From positions 733,930-797,929 of the forward strand of contig NZ_JBGKBE010000001.1 in NCBI RefSeq assembly GCF_041358175.1: 64,000 nucleotides of DNA. Reading direction: 5' to 3'. The notes under the pieces were generated by a model. That model made no database searches and was not told the origin of the DNA. It was given only the letters and a program-made list of their open reading frames with translations. The position numbers were made by a program, and so were the translations under genes. The DNA is from Muriicola sp041358175. GTDB taxonomy: Bacteria; Bacteroidota; Bacteroidia; Flavobacteriales; Flavobacteriaceae. Each line of letters starts with the position of its first letter. Positions within the stretch are counted from its first letter, which is position 1. Shown here one piece after another: positions 17,991 through 27,160 of this stretch.

Positions 17991-20345
17991 CTATTGAATC
18001 TTCAGTTCAACAACATCAGATACAAATTCGTTATCATTTACGATTCCCTCAATATACAGCTTAACAGCGGGCAGGCCGTAATTCAAAAAGCTGAATTGCC
18101 CAATACCCTGGGTATCAACTACCACCATAGGATGCCAGTCGATAGCTCCGAAACTATTAAAAAAAGTACCCGAATAACTATTGTACATGGGATTGTAAAA
18201 TCGTTTGTCTGAAGTAAATGTTATTGGGATGTCATAGTCGATCAGACTGTTTCCGAATTGTGCCCTCCGAGCTCTTGACGGATCCGTGACGATACGTATC
18301 ACACCGCCCCCGCCTCGGATACCCGCGCCCACACCTGAAGGATTTATTTCGATATAATCGACCTGATCCATAGCGAATCGATATAGGAGTGTAAAATTAG
18401 TGAGCTGTACCCCGTCGAGAATAATCAAAGGGGTTGCGTTGTTGAGAGAATTCGGATTTCTTGCCCTGATTGTGAATACCCCGGAGCTTTCATCTATGGC
18501 ATACCCCCTTGAACTAAGATAGGTACTTAACATCATATTACGTCGCCAGTCATCATCCTCAAAGAAATCAACTCTGCCCACACTATTGTTTCTAATTTTC
18601 TCAATCCTTTGTGCCTTACTTTCTTCAAGCAACAGTACTTCATCGAGCATCTGTACCTTGTAGAAGCCCTCGAATGCTGAAGCTTCCTGAACTTCTTTTA
18701 AAATTCTACCTTCCTTATTTCCAAGTATTGACACCTGATTTAACCCTAGTGGAGGCGTGTAAGAGGGTTTAAACTGCACAAAAATCTTAGGTTGATACCA
18801 CTTGCCATTTTTGTCAATCGCCGCTATCTCTAATTTTTCGCCATCGATGGGAAAGAAGTTATCCTTCGAAAAAAATTCCTGCTCCTCGGCTACAGTGATG
18901 AATTCAGAGTCATTGAATTTTGTTGGCGAGATAAAATAGTCGTTTGTCTTCTTCTCATTAAAGGTCACTTTATAGGTAATCCCTTTTTCAAAATCGAAGA
19001 GATATTTGGGGGGCTTGTTTATAATCGTATTCCATTGGTAACTGCTCCACCCTTGGGTAAGGAGAAGATTGTCTAATTCATAGGCTTTTCTCGGTGTCGG
19101 GTTGATAAAGTAGTAAGAGGCGTTTTCAACCGGGCCTTTAAGATAGGGGGTAAGGAGGGTATAGGATGGCAGGTTATGGTGTCCTTTATAAGCCCCGGTA
19201 TTTTCCGGAAGGACCGAAACACTTAGGGAATTCCAGTATTTTGGATCGATTCCCTTTACAGAAAACGAAACTTTAATGGAATCATTATTATAGGAGTGTT
19301 TAGCCGCTTCGATTTTATGGGTTACAACACCCTTATGGTTAAAATATAGTCGCTCAAATACAGGTGTTCCGGTTTGATCAAAGAGGGTAAATACATTGAT
19401 TCCGGGATAGAGGTCCTGTTTCGGAAATACTTTGATTACCTGGTCCTGATCTGCAAAGGAAATGTCAACAGCTTTTATGCTGTCTCCGTTGTGTATGCTG
19501 AGTAGAAAATTCTGATCCTTCTGATTTGCCTGATCCAATCTGGCATTTAAGATCAGTCCGAGTTTATCCCTGAGGTCCTGAATAGTACAACTTATCCCTT
19601 GTCTTTCTATATACCCCACAGGGATTTTAAAATCTTTGTTATTAATACTGAAGGTGGCAAAGTATCTAATTCCCTGTTTTGGGATAAGGGCAAACCTTCC
19701 AATTCCGAAGGAGTTTAGTTTAAAGTTCGCCACTGCCTTCCCTGTTTCGTCTTCTACGGTTCCTTCCACAAATGGGAAACCAAAACCTTTTTCATCTTTA
19801 ATGACGACCCCGTAAATGGAATTGATCCCAACCAGAGCATGCCCGCTTTCCGGGAGGAATTGTGCGTCGACCTGCAATTCAATTTCCTCTGTTGCGATCT
19901 CCTCAGTTTTCTCCGGATCTATAACGGTCAGCTCCTGTTCATAATAATTGGCTTCGGAAAAATTACGCATCCAGTTGGTATACGCTTTAAAGCGATAGCT
20001 GCCCGTTGTAAAGGTACTGTCGAGCCTGATCAATCCGCTTCCCACGCCATTTTCTATTCTGATAAGTTGTTTTTTTACATCCCGATCGAGACTGTCCTGT
20101 ATGATACAGTAGAGATTTTTCGTTTCCAGCGAACGTTTCTTTGTATCCTTGTCGAGTACATAGGCCTTGTACCCAACTCCTTCTCCTTTTATAAATACGG
20201 ATTTGTTGAGATGTACAAACACCACTTCCCTCGGGAGTTCTGAATATGCCTCAAAAGCAGGAACTACATCATCAACCGCAGATGGTGGCTGGGCCATTGT
20301 GTGAGAAAAAGTAAGTAAGAAAAATGAGAGAAGCAGATATTTCAT
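17991..20345 (-). CDS. Large exported MG2-like protein with TonB-plug-like domain
   Basis: 784 residues, signal peptide ending at HTMAQ. Residues 35-150 look like an alpha-2-macroglobulin MG2 domain (PREVVFVHLNKSVFIKGEGVGYKAYVLD is the typical opening, here in two strands). Several further beta domains follow. Residues 590-690 resemble the plug domain of TonB-dependent receptors (PLIILDGVQL, then VDYIEINPSG, AGIRGGGGVIRIVTD), but no 22-strand barrel follows: the protein ends about 90 residues later. Such barrel-less plug proteins occur in Bacteroidota and have no settled role. Periplasmic or outer-membrane-associated. Operon with the deacetylase downstream. Confidence 0.85.
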   Translation of the reverse strand: MKYLLLSFFLLTFSHTMAQPPSAVDDVVPAFEAYSELPREVVFVHLNKSVFIKGEGVGYKAYVLDKDTKKRSLETKNLYCIIQDSLDRDVKKQLIRIENGVGSGLIRLDSTFTTGSYRFKAYTNWMRNFSEANYYEQELTVIDPEKTEEIATEEIELQVDAQFLPESGHALVGINSIYGVVIKDEKGFGFPFVEGTVEDETGKAVANFKLNSFGIGRFALIPKQGIRYFATFSINNKDFKIPVGYIERQGISCTIQDLRDKLGLILNARLDQANQKDQNFLLSIHNGDSIKAVDISFADQDQVIKVFPKQDLYPGINVFTLFDQTGTPVFERLYFNHKGVVTHKIEAAKHSYNNDSIKVSFSVKGIDPKYWNSLSVSVLPENTGAYKGHHNLPSYTLLTPYLKGPVENASYYFINPTPRKAYELDNLLLTQGWSSYQWNTIINKPPKYLFDFEKGITYKVTFNEKKTNDYFISPTKFNDSEFITVAEEQEFFSKDNFFPIDGEKLEIAAIDKNGKWYQPKIFVQFKPSYTPPLGLNQVSILGNKEGRILKEVQEASAFEGFYKVQMLDEVLLLEESKAQRIEKIRNNSVGRVDFFEDDDWRRNMMLSTYLSSRGYAIDESSGVFTIRARNPNSLNNATPLIILDGVQLTNFTLLYRFAMDQVDYIEINPSGVGAGIRGGGGVIRIVTDPSRARRAQFGNSLIDYDIPITFTSDKRFYNPMYNSYSGTFFNSFGAIDWHPMVVVDTQGIGQFSFLNYGLPAVKLYIEGIVNDNEFVSDVVELKIQ

Positions 20346-20446
20346 AGCAGGGTACTTGTGTTATTGAAGATTCAAAGAAAGGGGAATCCTACAAAAAATA
20401 AAAGAAATTGGAAGTACTTTTTCTTTAAAGAAATACAAGATACAGT

Positions 20447-22525
20447 CTAGGAAATAGTCGCTCCGTTATTGACGTCTGAGGCATCCGGACTTAAAAAAAC
20501 CAAACTACCTTCCTCGTTCTCTGTCATTAAGATCATCCCTTCACTTTCAACGCCTCGTAAAGGTCTGGGAGCCAGATTCACCAATACAGTGACTTTTTTT
20601 CCAATAATTTCCTCGGCAGAATAATGCTCTGCAATTCCCGAGACAATGGTTCTTATGTCAATCCCCGTATCCACTTTAAGCACCATGAGTTTTTTGGTTT
20701 TTGGCATTTTTTCTGCTTCGAGTATGGTCCCTACTCTCATATCCATTTTGGTAAAGTCATCGTAGGTGATGGTTTCTTTTTGTGGCATTACATCTTTATT
20801 TTGTGAGGTGTTAGCTTTTCTTGTAGCCTGTAATTTATCGAGTTGTGCTGTAATCTCGCTGTCCTCAATTTTCCGAAACAACAACTCGGGTTTTCCTAAA
20901 ACATGTGCTTGTGGAATCAGGGTTTTTTCTGATGAAATACTATCCCATCCCAATTCTGCAGTCATTTCCCCAAAGCCCAGCATCACTTTTAGTTTTTCTG
21001 AAGTAAAGGGCAAAAAGGGTTCACTCAGAACAGCCAGACCTGCTGCAATCTGTAAAGCGGTATGCATGATGGTCGCTACTCTGCTTTCATCTTCCTTAAT
21101 CACCTTCCAGGGTTCCTGATCTGCCAGGTATTTGTTTCCAAGACGGGCGAGGTTCATCAATTCCTGACCGGCTTCTCTGAAGCGATATCGCTCAATGGAA
21201 TCAGCGATGTCTTCCGGAAACTGCCGAAGGGCTCTCAAGGCTTCCTTGTCATCTGAAGTCAATACTCCCGCTTCCGGAACAACTCCCTGGTAATATTTTT
21301 GGGTAAGGACAACCACCCTGTTTACAAAATTCCCAAAAATGGCCACAAGTTCATTGTTGTTGCGTGCCTGGAAATCGGCCCAGGTAAAATCATTATCCTT
21401 GGTCTCAGGTGCGTTTGCCGTCAGGGTATACCGAAGTACATCCTGTGCATTGGGGAAGTCGAGCAGATATTCATGCAGCCATACTGCCCAGTTTTTGGAG
21501 GTTGATAATTTCTGTCCTTCGAGGTTTAGAAATTCGTTGGCAGGCACATTTTCGGGCAGGATAAAGTCGCCATGCGCCTTGAGCATACTGGGGAAAATGA
21601 TACAATGGAACACAATATTATCTTTCCCTATAAAGTGGACCAACTTGGTGTCTTCCCCCTGCCAATAGGGTCTCCAGTCTTTTCCTTCACGTTCGGCCCA
21701 TTCTTTGGTAGAAGAAATATATCCAATCGGAGCATCAAACCATACATACAACACCTTCCCTTCACCCCCTTCTACCGGAACGGGAATTCCCCAGTCGAGG
21801 TCCCGCGTCACCGCCCTGGGTTTAAGTCCGTCGTCAATCCATGACTTACACTGGCCATAAACATTGGGCTTCCAGTCATTTTTATGTTCTGCCAGAATCC
21901 ATTGTTTCAGGAAATCTTCGTATCGTTCCAAAGGCAGAAACCAGTGTTTTGTTTCCTTCAGGGTTGGGATTGCACCGGAAAGGGTCGATTTTGGGTTGAT
22001 GAGGTCGGTGGCATTCAGGGAAGAGCCACAGTTTTCACATTGGTCCCCATAGGCCTCTTCATGTCCGCATTTGGGACAAGTCCCTGTCACAAACCGATCA
22101 GCAAGAAATTGCTCTTCCTGTTCATCGTAAAGCTGTGCTGATGTTTCTTCAATGAAATCTCCTTTATCATAAAGTTTGAGGAAAAAATTACTGGCGGTCT
22201 GATGATGGATCTTTGCAGAGGTTCTGGAATAGTTGTCAAAAGTAATTCCGAAATCCTCAAAGGATTTTTTAATGATCCCATGATATTTATCGACCAGCTC
22301 TTTGGGTGACACTCCCTCTTTTTTTGCCTTCATCGGTATGGCAAAGCCGTGTTCATCGCTGCCGCAAACAAAAACAACTTCTCTGCCGGTAAGACGTAAA
22401 AAACGGGCATAAATATCAGCGGGGACATACACCCCTGCTAAATGCCCGATATGAATAGGGCCATTGGTATATGGTAATGCAGCAGTTATAGTGTGCTTGG
22501 AGAATTTCTTAGGTTCCGATGCCAT
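20447..22525 (-). CDS. metG: Methionyl-tRNA synthetase
   Basis: 692 residues from the ATG at 22525 (an in-frame TTG lies three codons earlier). Class I signature PYTNGPIHIGHLAG near the start, a zinc knuckle CPKCGHEEAYGDQCENCG around residues 150-170, and the ATP loop KLSTSKN in place of KMSKS, which is usual in Bacteroidota. The C-terminal 110 residues are an EMAP/Trbp111-type tRNA-binding domain (TYDDFTKMDMRVGTI, NLAPRPLRGVESEGM). Charges tRNA-Met and initiator tRNA. It has its own -7 element 21 bases upstream and is separated from the preceding operon by a terminator. Confidence 0.98.
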   Translation of the reverse strand: MASEPKKFSKHTITAALPYTNGPIHIGHLAGVYVPADIYARFLRLTGREVVFVCGSDEHGFAIPMKAKKEGVSPKELVDKYHGIIKKSFEDFGITFDNYSRTSAKIHHQTASNFFLKLYDKGDFIEETSAQLYDEQEEQFLADRFVTGTCPKCGHEEAYGDQCENCGSSLNATDLINPKSTLSGAIPTLKETKHWFLPLERYEDFLKQWILAEHKNDWKPNVYGQCKSWIDDGLKPRAVTRDLDWGIPVPVEGGEGKVLYVWFDAPIGYISSTKEWAEREGKDWRPYWQGEDTKLVHFIGKDNIVFHCIIFPSMLKAHGDFILPENVPANEFLNLEGQKLSTSKNWAVWLHEYLLDFPNAQDVLRYTLTANAPETKDNDFTWADFQARNNNELVAIFGNFVNRVVVLTQKYYQGVVPEAGVLTSDDKEALRALRQFPEDIADSIERYRFREAGQELMNLARLGNKYLADQEPWKVIKEDESRVATIMHTALQIAAGLAVLSEPFLPFTSEKLKVMLGFGEMTAELGWDSISSEKTLIPQAHVLGKPELLFRKIEDSEITAQLDKLQATRKANTSQNKDVMPQKETITYDDFTKMDMRVGTILEAEKMPKTKKLMVLKVDTGIDIRTIVSGIAEHYSAEEIIGKKVTVLVNLAPRPLRGVESEGMILMTENEEGSLVFLSPDASDVNNGATIS

Positions 22526-22545
22526 TAAGCTCAAGGATTAAGGCA

Positions 22546-22553
22546 CAAAAATA
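22546..22553 (-). promoter_or_regulatory. Bacteroidota -7 promoter element for metG
   Basis: On the minus strand TATTTTTG fits TAnnTTTG exactly and lies 21 bases before the metG ATG. The following bases TTTGTGCCTTAA are identical to those at the serS promoter. Confidence 0.6.
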
Positions 22554-22589
22554 ACCATTTTTTAATGCCTGCTCTCCGGCGGGAGGAAA

Positions 22590-22652
22590 AAAGAAAACCT
22601 CCGTATGTCCGGGACACAAGATGAATTTCTTGTTCCGGAAATACGGAGGCTG
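22590..22652 (-). terminator. Long hairpin terminator of the DUF1800-DUF1501 operon
   Basis: Read on the minus strand, CCTCCGTAT (22649-22641) pairs with ATACGGAGG (22606-22598), and inside it CCGGA/TCCGG and ACAAG/CTTGT add further helices, making a hairpin of about 50 bases followed by TTTTCTTTTTTC. It begins about 20 bases after the DUF1501 stop. Confidence 0.88.
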
Positions 22653-22673
22653 CTATAGCGTCGTAGGGGCAGC

Positions 22674-24368
22674 TTACGCTACCATAACGGATTTAGACAT
22701 TTTTTTATCCTGAACCTGGATACGGTAGATGTACTTCCCGGTAGAGAGATGCTTTGGCATTCTCTCCCTGATATTGATCTCTACAGATCCTTCAAACATC
22801 ACCTCATTGTAGACAGTACCCACGTTCTGTCCCAGGATATTGTAAAGCTGAATATCCACATGTGCACTAAATGGCATCTCGAGATAGATATGCGGACTCT
22901 CCTGAGTAGGGTAAAAAGGTTTGTGAACAATGGCATTCAGCAGTTCTTCACTCGGGTCTTCCGAATTAGGATCCATTGGTGTTGGTGGGGTAAATGGTTC
23001 ATCGCTGTAAGCAATGTCCGGAAATTGTACTCCACTACAATTAAATCCTAGATTCACCGGGGCATAGGGATGATCTAACAGATGCTGTTCCACCAAAGGT
23101 ATGGGGACGCACATCCATTCGGCGAGAACAGTGGCGTACAGATCCCTGAAGTCCATGGTATATTCGAGATTTCCTCTTCCGTTGGGATTTTCCAGGGAAG
23201 GATGATCTCCCACAAAAGCACTACCGTTCAGCCCTGATCCGAAGAAAAGGGTAGGGGCAGCTTTACCGTGGTCGGTACCGTTAGATCCGTTTTCAAAGAT
23301 CCTTCTTCCGAACTCGGAGAAGGTCATGCTCAGCACTTTGTCGTCCTGTTGGGTAAAGGCGATGTCTTCGTAGAAATTGTTGATGGCAATAGAGAGGTTA
23401 GACATCAGGCGTTCATGGGCCAATGGTTGATTTCCGTGGGTATCGAAACCACCCATAGAGATCATATACACTTTGGTTCCCAGATTTCCTTTTATTAGAC
23501 GGGCTAACAGTGCCAGTTGTCGTGCAAAGCCATTATCCTGATATTGTACCTGGTTTTGTCCTCGCTCATAGGCTTCATGGATGAGCCCAGAATACTCATA
23601 TGTAGTATTGGCTACGCCCCTTAGGAATCTCAATTGATCCCCGTACATACAATCATTGAAAAGTGTGGGATCCAGGCTGTATTGAACACCTGATTCTGCT
23701 ATTTCTTCCAATTGATCGATATTAGAAGTCACGAAGGCGTAATTTGTCTCTTCACCTTGAAATACAAGGCTCCCAAAATTCCCGATCTGTATGGCTGCCG
23801 GGGAGGCAGGTGGATTAATCAGATAATCGGGATAGATATCTTCAAAGTATCGTCCCATCCATCCGGTGTTGAGTCCGGAAAATCCTGTGGTGGTCAGATC
23901 TGTATTGGCATATATATCCGAGCCCGTAAAATGGGAAAGACTCTGGTTTTCATACCCTACACCGTGTACGGCTTTAAACTGTCCTTCACCCCACATGGAT
24001 TCAAGGGAGTTCATATAGGAAGGTATTCCAAAATCATCAGTAAGTTTCAGCACTTTACTTTCCGGGATGTAAATATTCGGCCTCGCATTTGCATAGAGGT
24101 CGTATTGCTCAATCGGAATCACAGTACTCAATCCGTCGTTTCCTCCCGATAGACGAATCAGGATAAGTATATTATCCGAATCGGCATTGGCAATGGCTGC
24201 AGTTAGGGGTGATGGAGCGGAAGCTGTAAGCATATTGCTGCCCAGCATCATAGATCCGGATCCGGCAATACCTATGGCCTGCAGAAAGGAACGCCTGCTC
24301 CAGAACTTGTGTTCTTCGTCGTGCCCGTTGTTATTCTTAATATTTATTGGGATATGATTATTGCACAT
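22674..24368 (-). CDS. DUF1501 secreted protein with T9SS-type C-terminal domain
   Basis: 564 residues. A twin-arginine-like signal (RRSFLQAIGIAGSG) is followed by the DUF1501 domain (sulfatase/phosphatase superfamily fold): LILIRLSGGNDGLSTVIPIE at the start of the domain, GVGYENQSLSHFTGSDIY, SMGGFDTHGNQ and FSEFGRRIFENGSNGTDHGKAAPTLF split over several blocks. The last 85 residues are a beta domain (VDIQLYNILGQNVGTV, LSTGKYIYRIQVQ, KKMSKSVMVA) like type A sorting domains of the type IX secretion system. Enzymatic activity for DUF1501 is unproven. It starts ten bases after the DUF1800 stop; the two families are nearly always neighbours. Confidence 0.93.
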   Translation of the reverse strand: MCNNHIPINIKNNNGHDEEHKFWSRRSFLQAIGIAGSGSMMLGSNMLTASAPSPLTAAIANADSDNILILIRLSGGNDGLSTVIPIEQYDLYANARPNIYIPESKVLKLTDDFGIPSYMNSLESMWGEGQFKAVHGVGYENQSLSHFTGSDIYANTDLTTTGFSGLNTGWMGRYFEDIYPDYLINPPASPAAIQIGNFGSLVFQGEETNYAFVTSNIDQLEEIAESGVQYSLDPTLFNDCMYGDQLRFLRGVANTTYEYSGLIHEAYERGQNQVQYQDNGFARQLALLARLIKGNLGTKVYMISMGGFDTHGNQPLAHERLMSNLSIAINNFYEDIAFTQQDDKVLSMTFSEFGRRIFENGSNGTDHGKAAPTLFFGSGLNGSAFVGDHPSLENPNGRGNLEYTMDFRDLYATVLAEWMCVPIPLVEQHLLDHPYAPVNLGFNCSGVQFPDIAYSDEPFTPPTPMDPNSEDPSEELLNAIVHKPFYPTQESPHIYLEMPFSAHVDIQLYNILGQNVGTVYNEVMFEGSVEINIRERMPKHLSTGKYIYRIQVQDKKMSKSVMVA

Positions 24369-24378
24369 AATAGTAGGT

Positions 24379-25887
24379 TTATTTAAGTTGAAACTCAGGT
24401 TGTCTTGATAAATGCTTCAGGAGTAAAAAGACCTGTTGTGGAACTTCCGGACTTACGGATAACATCCATAGGCCCAGTCCTCCGGGGACATAATCTGAGC
24501 CGTAATATTCCTCCGGTACATCTTCAATTTTAAATACATCCATGGCATTTTCAAAATCCTGGGCCGTAAGTAACCCCAGGGGGGTGAACTTGTTCACTAT
24601 AGCCCGAACCACGGTTTCCGGGTTACTAGTATTGCTGTCTGCCGGTCCTACGGCATCCATGGCCAGGGTTCTGAATTGTTCCTGATTCGACTGAAAGAAA
24701 ATTTCCAGGAAAACCTCTACGGTTAACCATCTTCCAATAATAAAATTGGTGTTTATCCAGGTTCGGTCTCGTTGCCATCCCGCAACATCAACAGGATCAA
24801 ATAATTCCTGACCCAGCATCCTGGTTGTATCTATAACATTGAGTACTGTATTGTCATTATATGCAAAATTGGTTTCCTTTATAAGATTCAGATAGATATC
24901 GAACGGACTCTTGATAATTACACCAATGGCTTCATCGTCAAAAAAGTGTTCACTTTTAAAGAGTTGAGATAAAACCGGGGCAATTTCAAAGTTGTTTGAG
25001 ACCATTGTAGTCGCTAAACCGTTGATAATGACCTGTGCGTTGCCGGCATCGTCAGAAGAATCAGGGTGAACGAAATATTCGTATAATTTCTGACAGATAA
25101 AAGTGGCAATTTCATTGGGACGCTGCTGGAATAAGATGTCAATAACATCATCGTAGTTCCAATTCCCGGTTTGTCCTAAAATAGTTTTGCTTCCGGCATC
25201 AAAACGGGTTGGATCAAAAGTTACCTGGCTACAGCCAATTTCGCCTCTTTCCACATAGCCGGTTAAAGCCCTGGCAGTTTCGATTATATCCTGTTCTGTA
25301 TAGCCGTTCCCTTCACCCAGAGTAAATAGTTCGTAAAGCTCACGGGCGTAATTTTCATTAGGATTGTTCCCATTGTTGTAGGCCCCGTCGAGATAATACA
25401 ACATAGCACTGGTAAGGCCTATTTCGCTTACGAAGGTTTTAAAATTCCCGATTGCGTTACGCTGCAGACAATCAATATAATAGTATAAGAAGCTATTACA
25501 ATCATAGACATCCAATTCGGTTACAAAGTGGTTGCTCCAGAAAAAACTCAAACGGTCGCGGAGATTGTTGTTCAGCATTCCATTGGTGTAGGCAACAGCC
25601 CACTCTTCAGCCTGAGCTCGTCTCAGCTGCCGGGCGAGATCATCGTCGTCTGGATAGTTGCTGTTATTCCAATCGGCCCATGGGGGAGCAACAAGAGGTG
25701 GCATGGCAAGGGCCTCATTGATCAGGTTGTCTACGAGTGTACCTGCATTCTGACCCACGGCCTGGTCTATAGTCTGTACTGAGGCACTAAACCCTAGTCT
25801 TCTGTACAAATGCGCTGCCCTGACTTTGTCCAGGGGTGTTGTGTAAGGCGCTAATGTAGAAGTGTTACAATTAACGAAGTATTCCAT
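24379..25887 (-). CDS. DUF1800 family protein
   Basis: 502 residues covering the whole DUF1800 family: AHLYRRLGFSA at the N-terminus, LRDRLSFFWSNHFVTE, NENYARELYELFTLGEGNGYTEQDI, ARALTGY, and FICQKLYEYFVHP. No signal peptide is seen, although its partner DUF1501 protein clearly carries one; export may depend on the partner. Function unknown; the pair is frequent in Bacteroidota, Planctomycetes and gamma-proteobacteria that grow on polymers, which is only an association. First gene of the two-gene operon. Confidence 0.92.
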   Translation of the reverse strand: MEYFVNCNTSTLAPYTTPLDKVRAAHLYRRLGFSASVQTIDQAVGQNAGTLVDNLINEALAMPPLVAPPWADWNNSNYPDDDDLARQLRRAQAEEWAVAYTNGMLNNNLRDRLSFFWSNHFVTELDVYDCNSFLYYYIDCLQRNAIGNFKTFVSEIGLTSAMLYYLDGAYNNGNNPNENYARELYELFTLGEGNGYTEQDIIETARALTGYVERGEIGCSQVTFDPTRFDAGSKTILGQTGNWNYDDVIDILFQQRPNEIATFICQKLYEYFVHPDSSDDAGNAQVIINGLATTMVSNNFEIAPVLSQLFKSEHFFDDEAIGVIIKSPFDIYLNLIKETNFAYNDNTVLNVIDTTRMLGQELFDPVDVAGWQRDRTWINTNFIIGRWLTVEVFLEIFFQSNQEQFRTLAMDAVGPADSNTSNPETVVRAIVNKFTPLGLLTAQDFENAMDVFKIEDVPEEYYGSDYVPGGLGLWMLSVSPEVPQQVFLLLKHLSRQPEFQLK

Positions 25888-26079
25888 AGTTATTTTTTAG
25901 GCTTTAAGAACGTTCATGTGTGTAGGGGCAAATTCTTAACGCTTAATCCATTTACTTAGTATGGAAAACCCGGTATTTTCGATATCCGGAGATCTAATGT
26001 ACAATCTCAGGACCAAAATTCCGGTTAAATGAACCTACTTTTCGACGAAATGCGCTATTTTGTTAATTTTCAGGTGAAT

Positions 26080-26439
26080 ATGAGGATGCAGAATGAATTG
26101 GGGAGGAAAGGAGAAGATATGGCTGTTCAGAGCCTTGTTAAGAAGGGCTACAGCATCAGAGAAAGAAATTACCGCTTTGGCAAAGCAGAAATCGATATCC
26201 TTGCTCAAAAAGATGGTATTCTGGCAGTAGTAGAGGTTAAAATGAGGCGCTTAGGACACCTTAGATCATTAGCCGATGCCGTGAATCTTAAGAAAAGAAG
26301 TCGATTAATAAAAGCAGCAGATCATTATGTAATAAAGAACAACCTCAATGTTGAGGTACGTTTTGACATCATTCTCATCCTTCATTCTAAGGATAAACAT
26401 AGCCTGGAACATCTCGAAGCCGCCTTTTCACATTACTAG
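26080..26439 (+). CDS. YraN/UPF0102 family nuclease-like protein
   Basis: 119 residues from the ATG at 26080, chosen because family members begin close to NELGRKGEDMAVQ; in-frame ATGs at 26029 and 26050 would add residues that do not fit. The core of the restriction-endonuclease-like fold is present: GEDMA with the first Glu, EIDILAQKDGILAVVEVKMRR as the D-x(n)-E-x-K catalytic motif (shown in two parts: EIDILA and VVEVK). This family is widely conserved and linked by inference to Holliday-junction or recombination processing, with no firm assignment. TATTTTG at 26056-26062 is a near -7 element, which supports the later start. Confidence 0.88.
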   Translation: MRMQNELGRKGEDMAVQSLVKKGYSIRERNYRFGKAEIDILAQKDGILAVVEVKMRRLGHLRSLADAVNLKKRSRLIKAADHYVIKNNLNVEVRFDIILILHSKDKHSLEHLEAAFSHY

Positions 26440-26465
26440 CAAACGTTTTATTTGTAACATTTTGT

Positions 26466-26473
26466 TATTTTTG
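26466..26473 (+). promoter_or_regulatory. Bacteroidota -7 promoter element for the ACT-like gene
   Basis: TATTTTTG matches TAnnTTTG and is 11 bases upstream of the ATG at 26485. A TTTG at 26451-26454 is nearer than the usual -33 position, so only the -7 part is convincing. Confidence 0.55.
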
Positions 26474-26484
26474 AAAAAAATGAC

Positions 26485-27144
26485 ATGAAGACGATTTCTT
26501 CAGTAGTAGAACAATACATCAGGAAAAAGCCTTTTTTACAAAGTGCTTTGTCTCAGGGAATCATTAATCTCACCTCCCTGTCTCGTATTATCAAGCCAGA
26601 AATTGAAGAGGAACTCGGAAAAGAGGTTCGCAATGGGGCCATTGTGATGGCCCTGAAACGCCTTTCCGACGATCTTGAGTTCAGGGCGACACACAGGATT
26701 ATCAAAGTTTTAAAGAATATTGGAGAAATTACGGTAAGATCTTCCCTTACCGATTTTACTTTTCTGGTTTCAGATAGTATACTTGAAAATCAGACACAGC
26801 TACTGCAGGAAGTCAGTAAGAACAAGGACGTTTTTTATACCTCCTCCCGGGGTGTGAATGAATTGAATATTGTGGTGAGTAACAGCCTGGATCCTATTGT
26901 GGAGTCACTCTTCAAGAAGGAGAAATGCACCCAGAAAGCTTCCAATCTATCCTCCATTACCGTAAAACTTCCTGCCGAGAATGTCTCTGTTCCGGGCATT
27001 TACTACTTTATTTTTCAGCGCCTGGCATGGGAAGGTATTGTCTTGTTTGAAGTCATCTCAACTACAAATGAATTCACAATTATAGTGAATGATGAACAGG
27101 TAGATATGGCCTTCAAGACAATCAAAGACCTGAAAAATCTTTAA
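26485..27144 (+). CDS. ACT-like protein related to the aspartokinase regulatory region
   Basis: 219 residues with no catalytic domain. Residues 1-65 are helical (KKPFLQSALSQGIINLTSLSRIIKP in two helices, then EVRNGAIVMALKRLSDDLE). The remainder looks like two ACT-type beta-alpha repeats, one around residues 75-145 and one around 155-215 (ITVKLPAENVSVPGIYYFIFQRLAWEGI, then NEFTIIVNDEQVDMAFKTIKDL, given in parts). The pattern of the second repeat is that of aspartokinase C-terminal ACT domains. Role unknown; amino-acid-binding regulation is an inference. It ends 16 bases before the end of mfd, convergently and without a terminator. Confidence 0.72.
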   Translation: MKTISSVVEQYIRKKPFLQSALSQGIINLTSLSRIIKPEIEEELGKEVRNGAIVMALKRLSDDLEFRATHRIIKVLKNIGEITVRSSLTDFTFLVSDSILENQTQLLQEVSKNKDVFYTSSRGVNELNIVVSNSLDPIVESLFKKEKCTQKASNLSSITVKLPAENVSVPGIYYFIFQRLAWEGIVLFEVISTTNEFTIIVNDEQVDMAFKTIKDLKNL

Positions 27145-27160
27145 GTCAACTTATTTGCTA

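Noticed and set aside
17628..18212. 194-residue plus-strand frame across the deacetylase and MG2-like genes
   Set aside because: It is antisense to two genes with intact motifs and has no recognisable domain.
22590..22652. T-box or attenuator leader of metG
   Set aside because: The hairpin ends in a T tract before the metG -7 box, so it belongs to the upstream DUF1501 gene; there is no T-box sequence and Bacteroidota are not known to use it.
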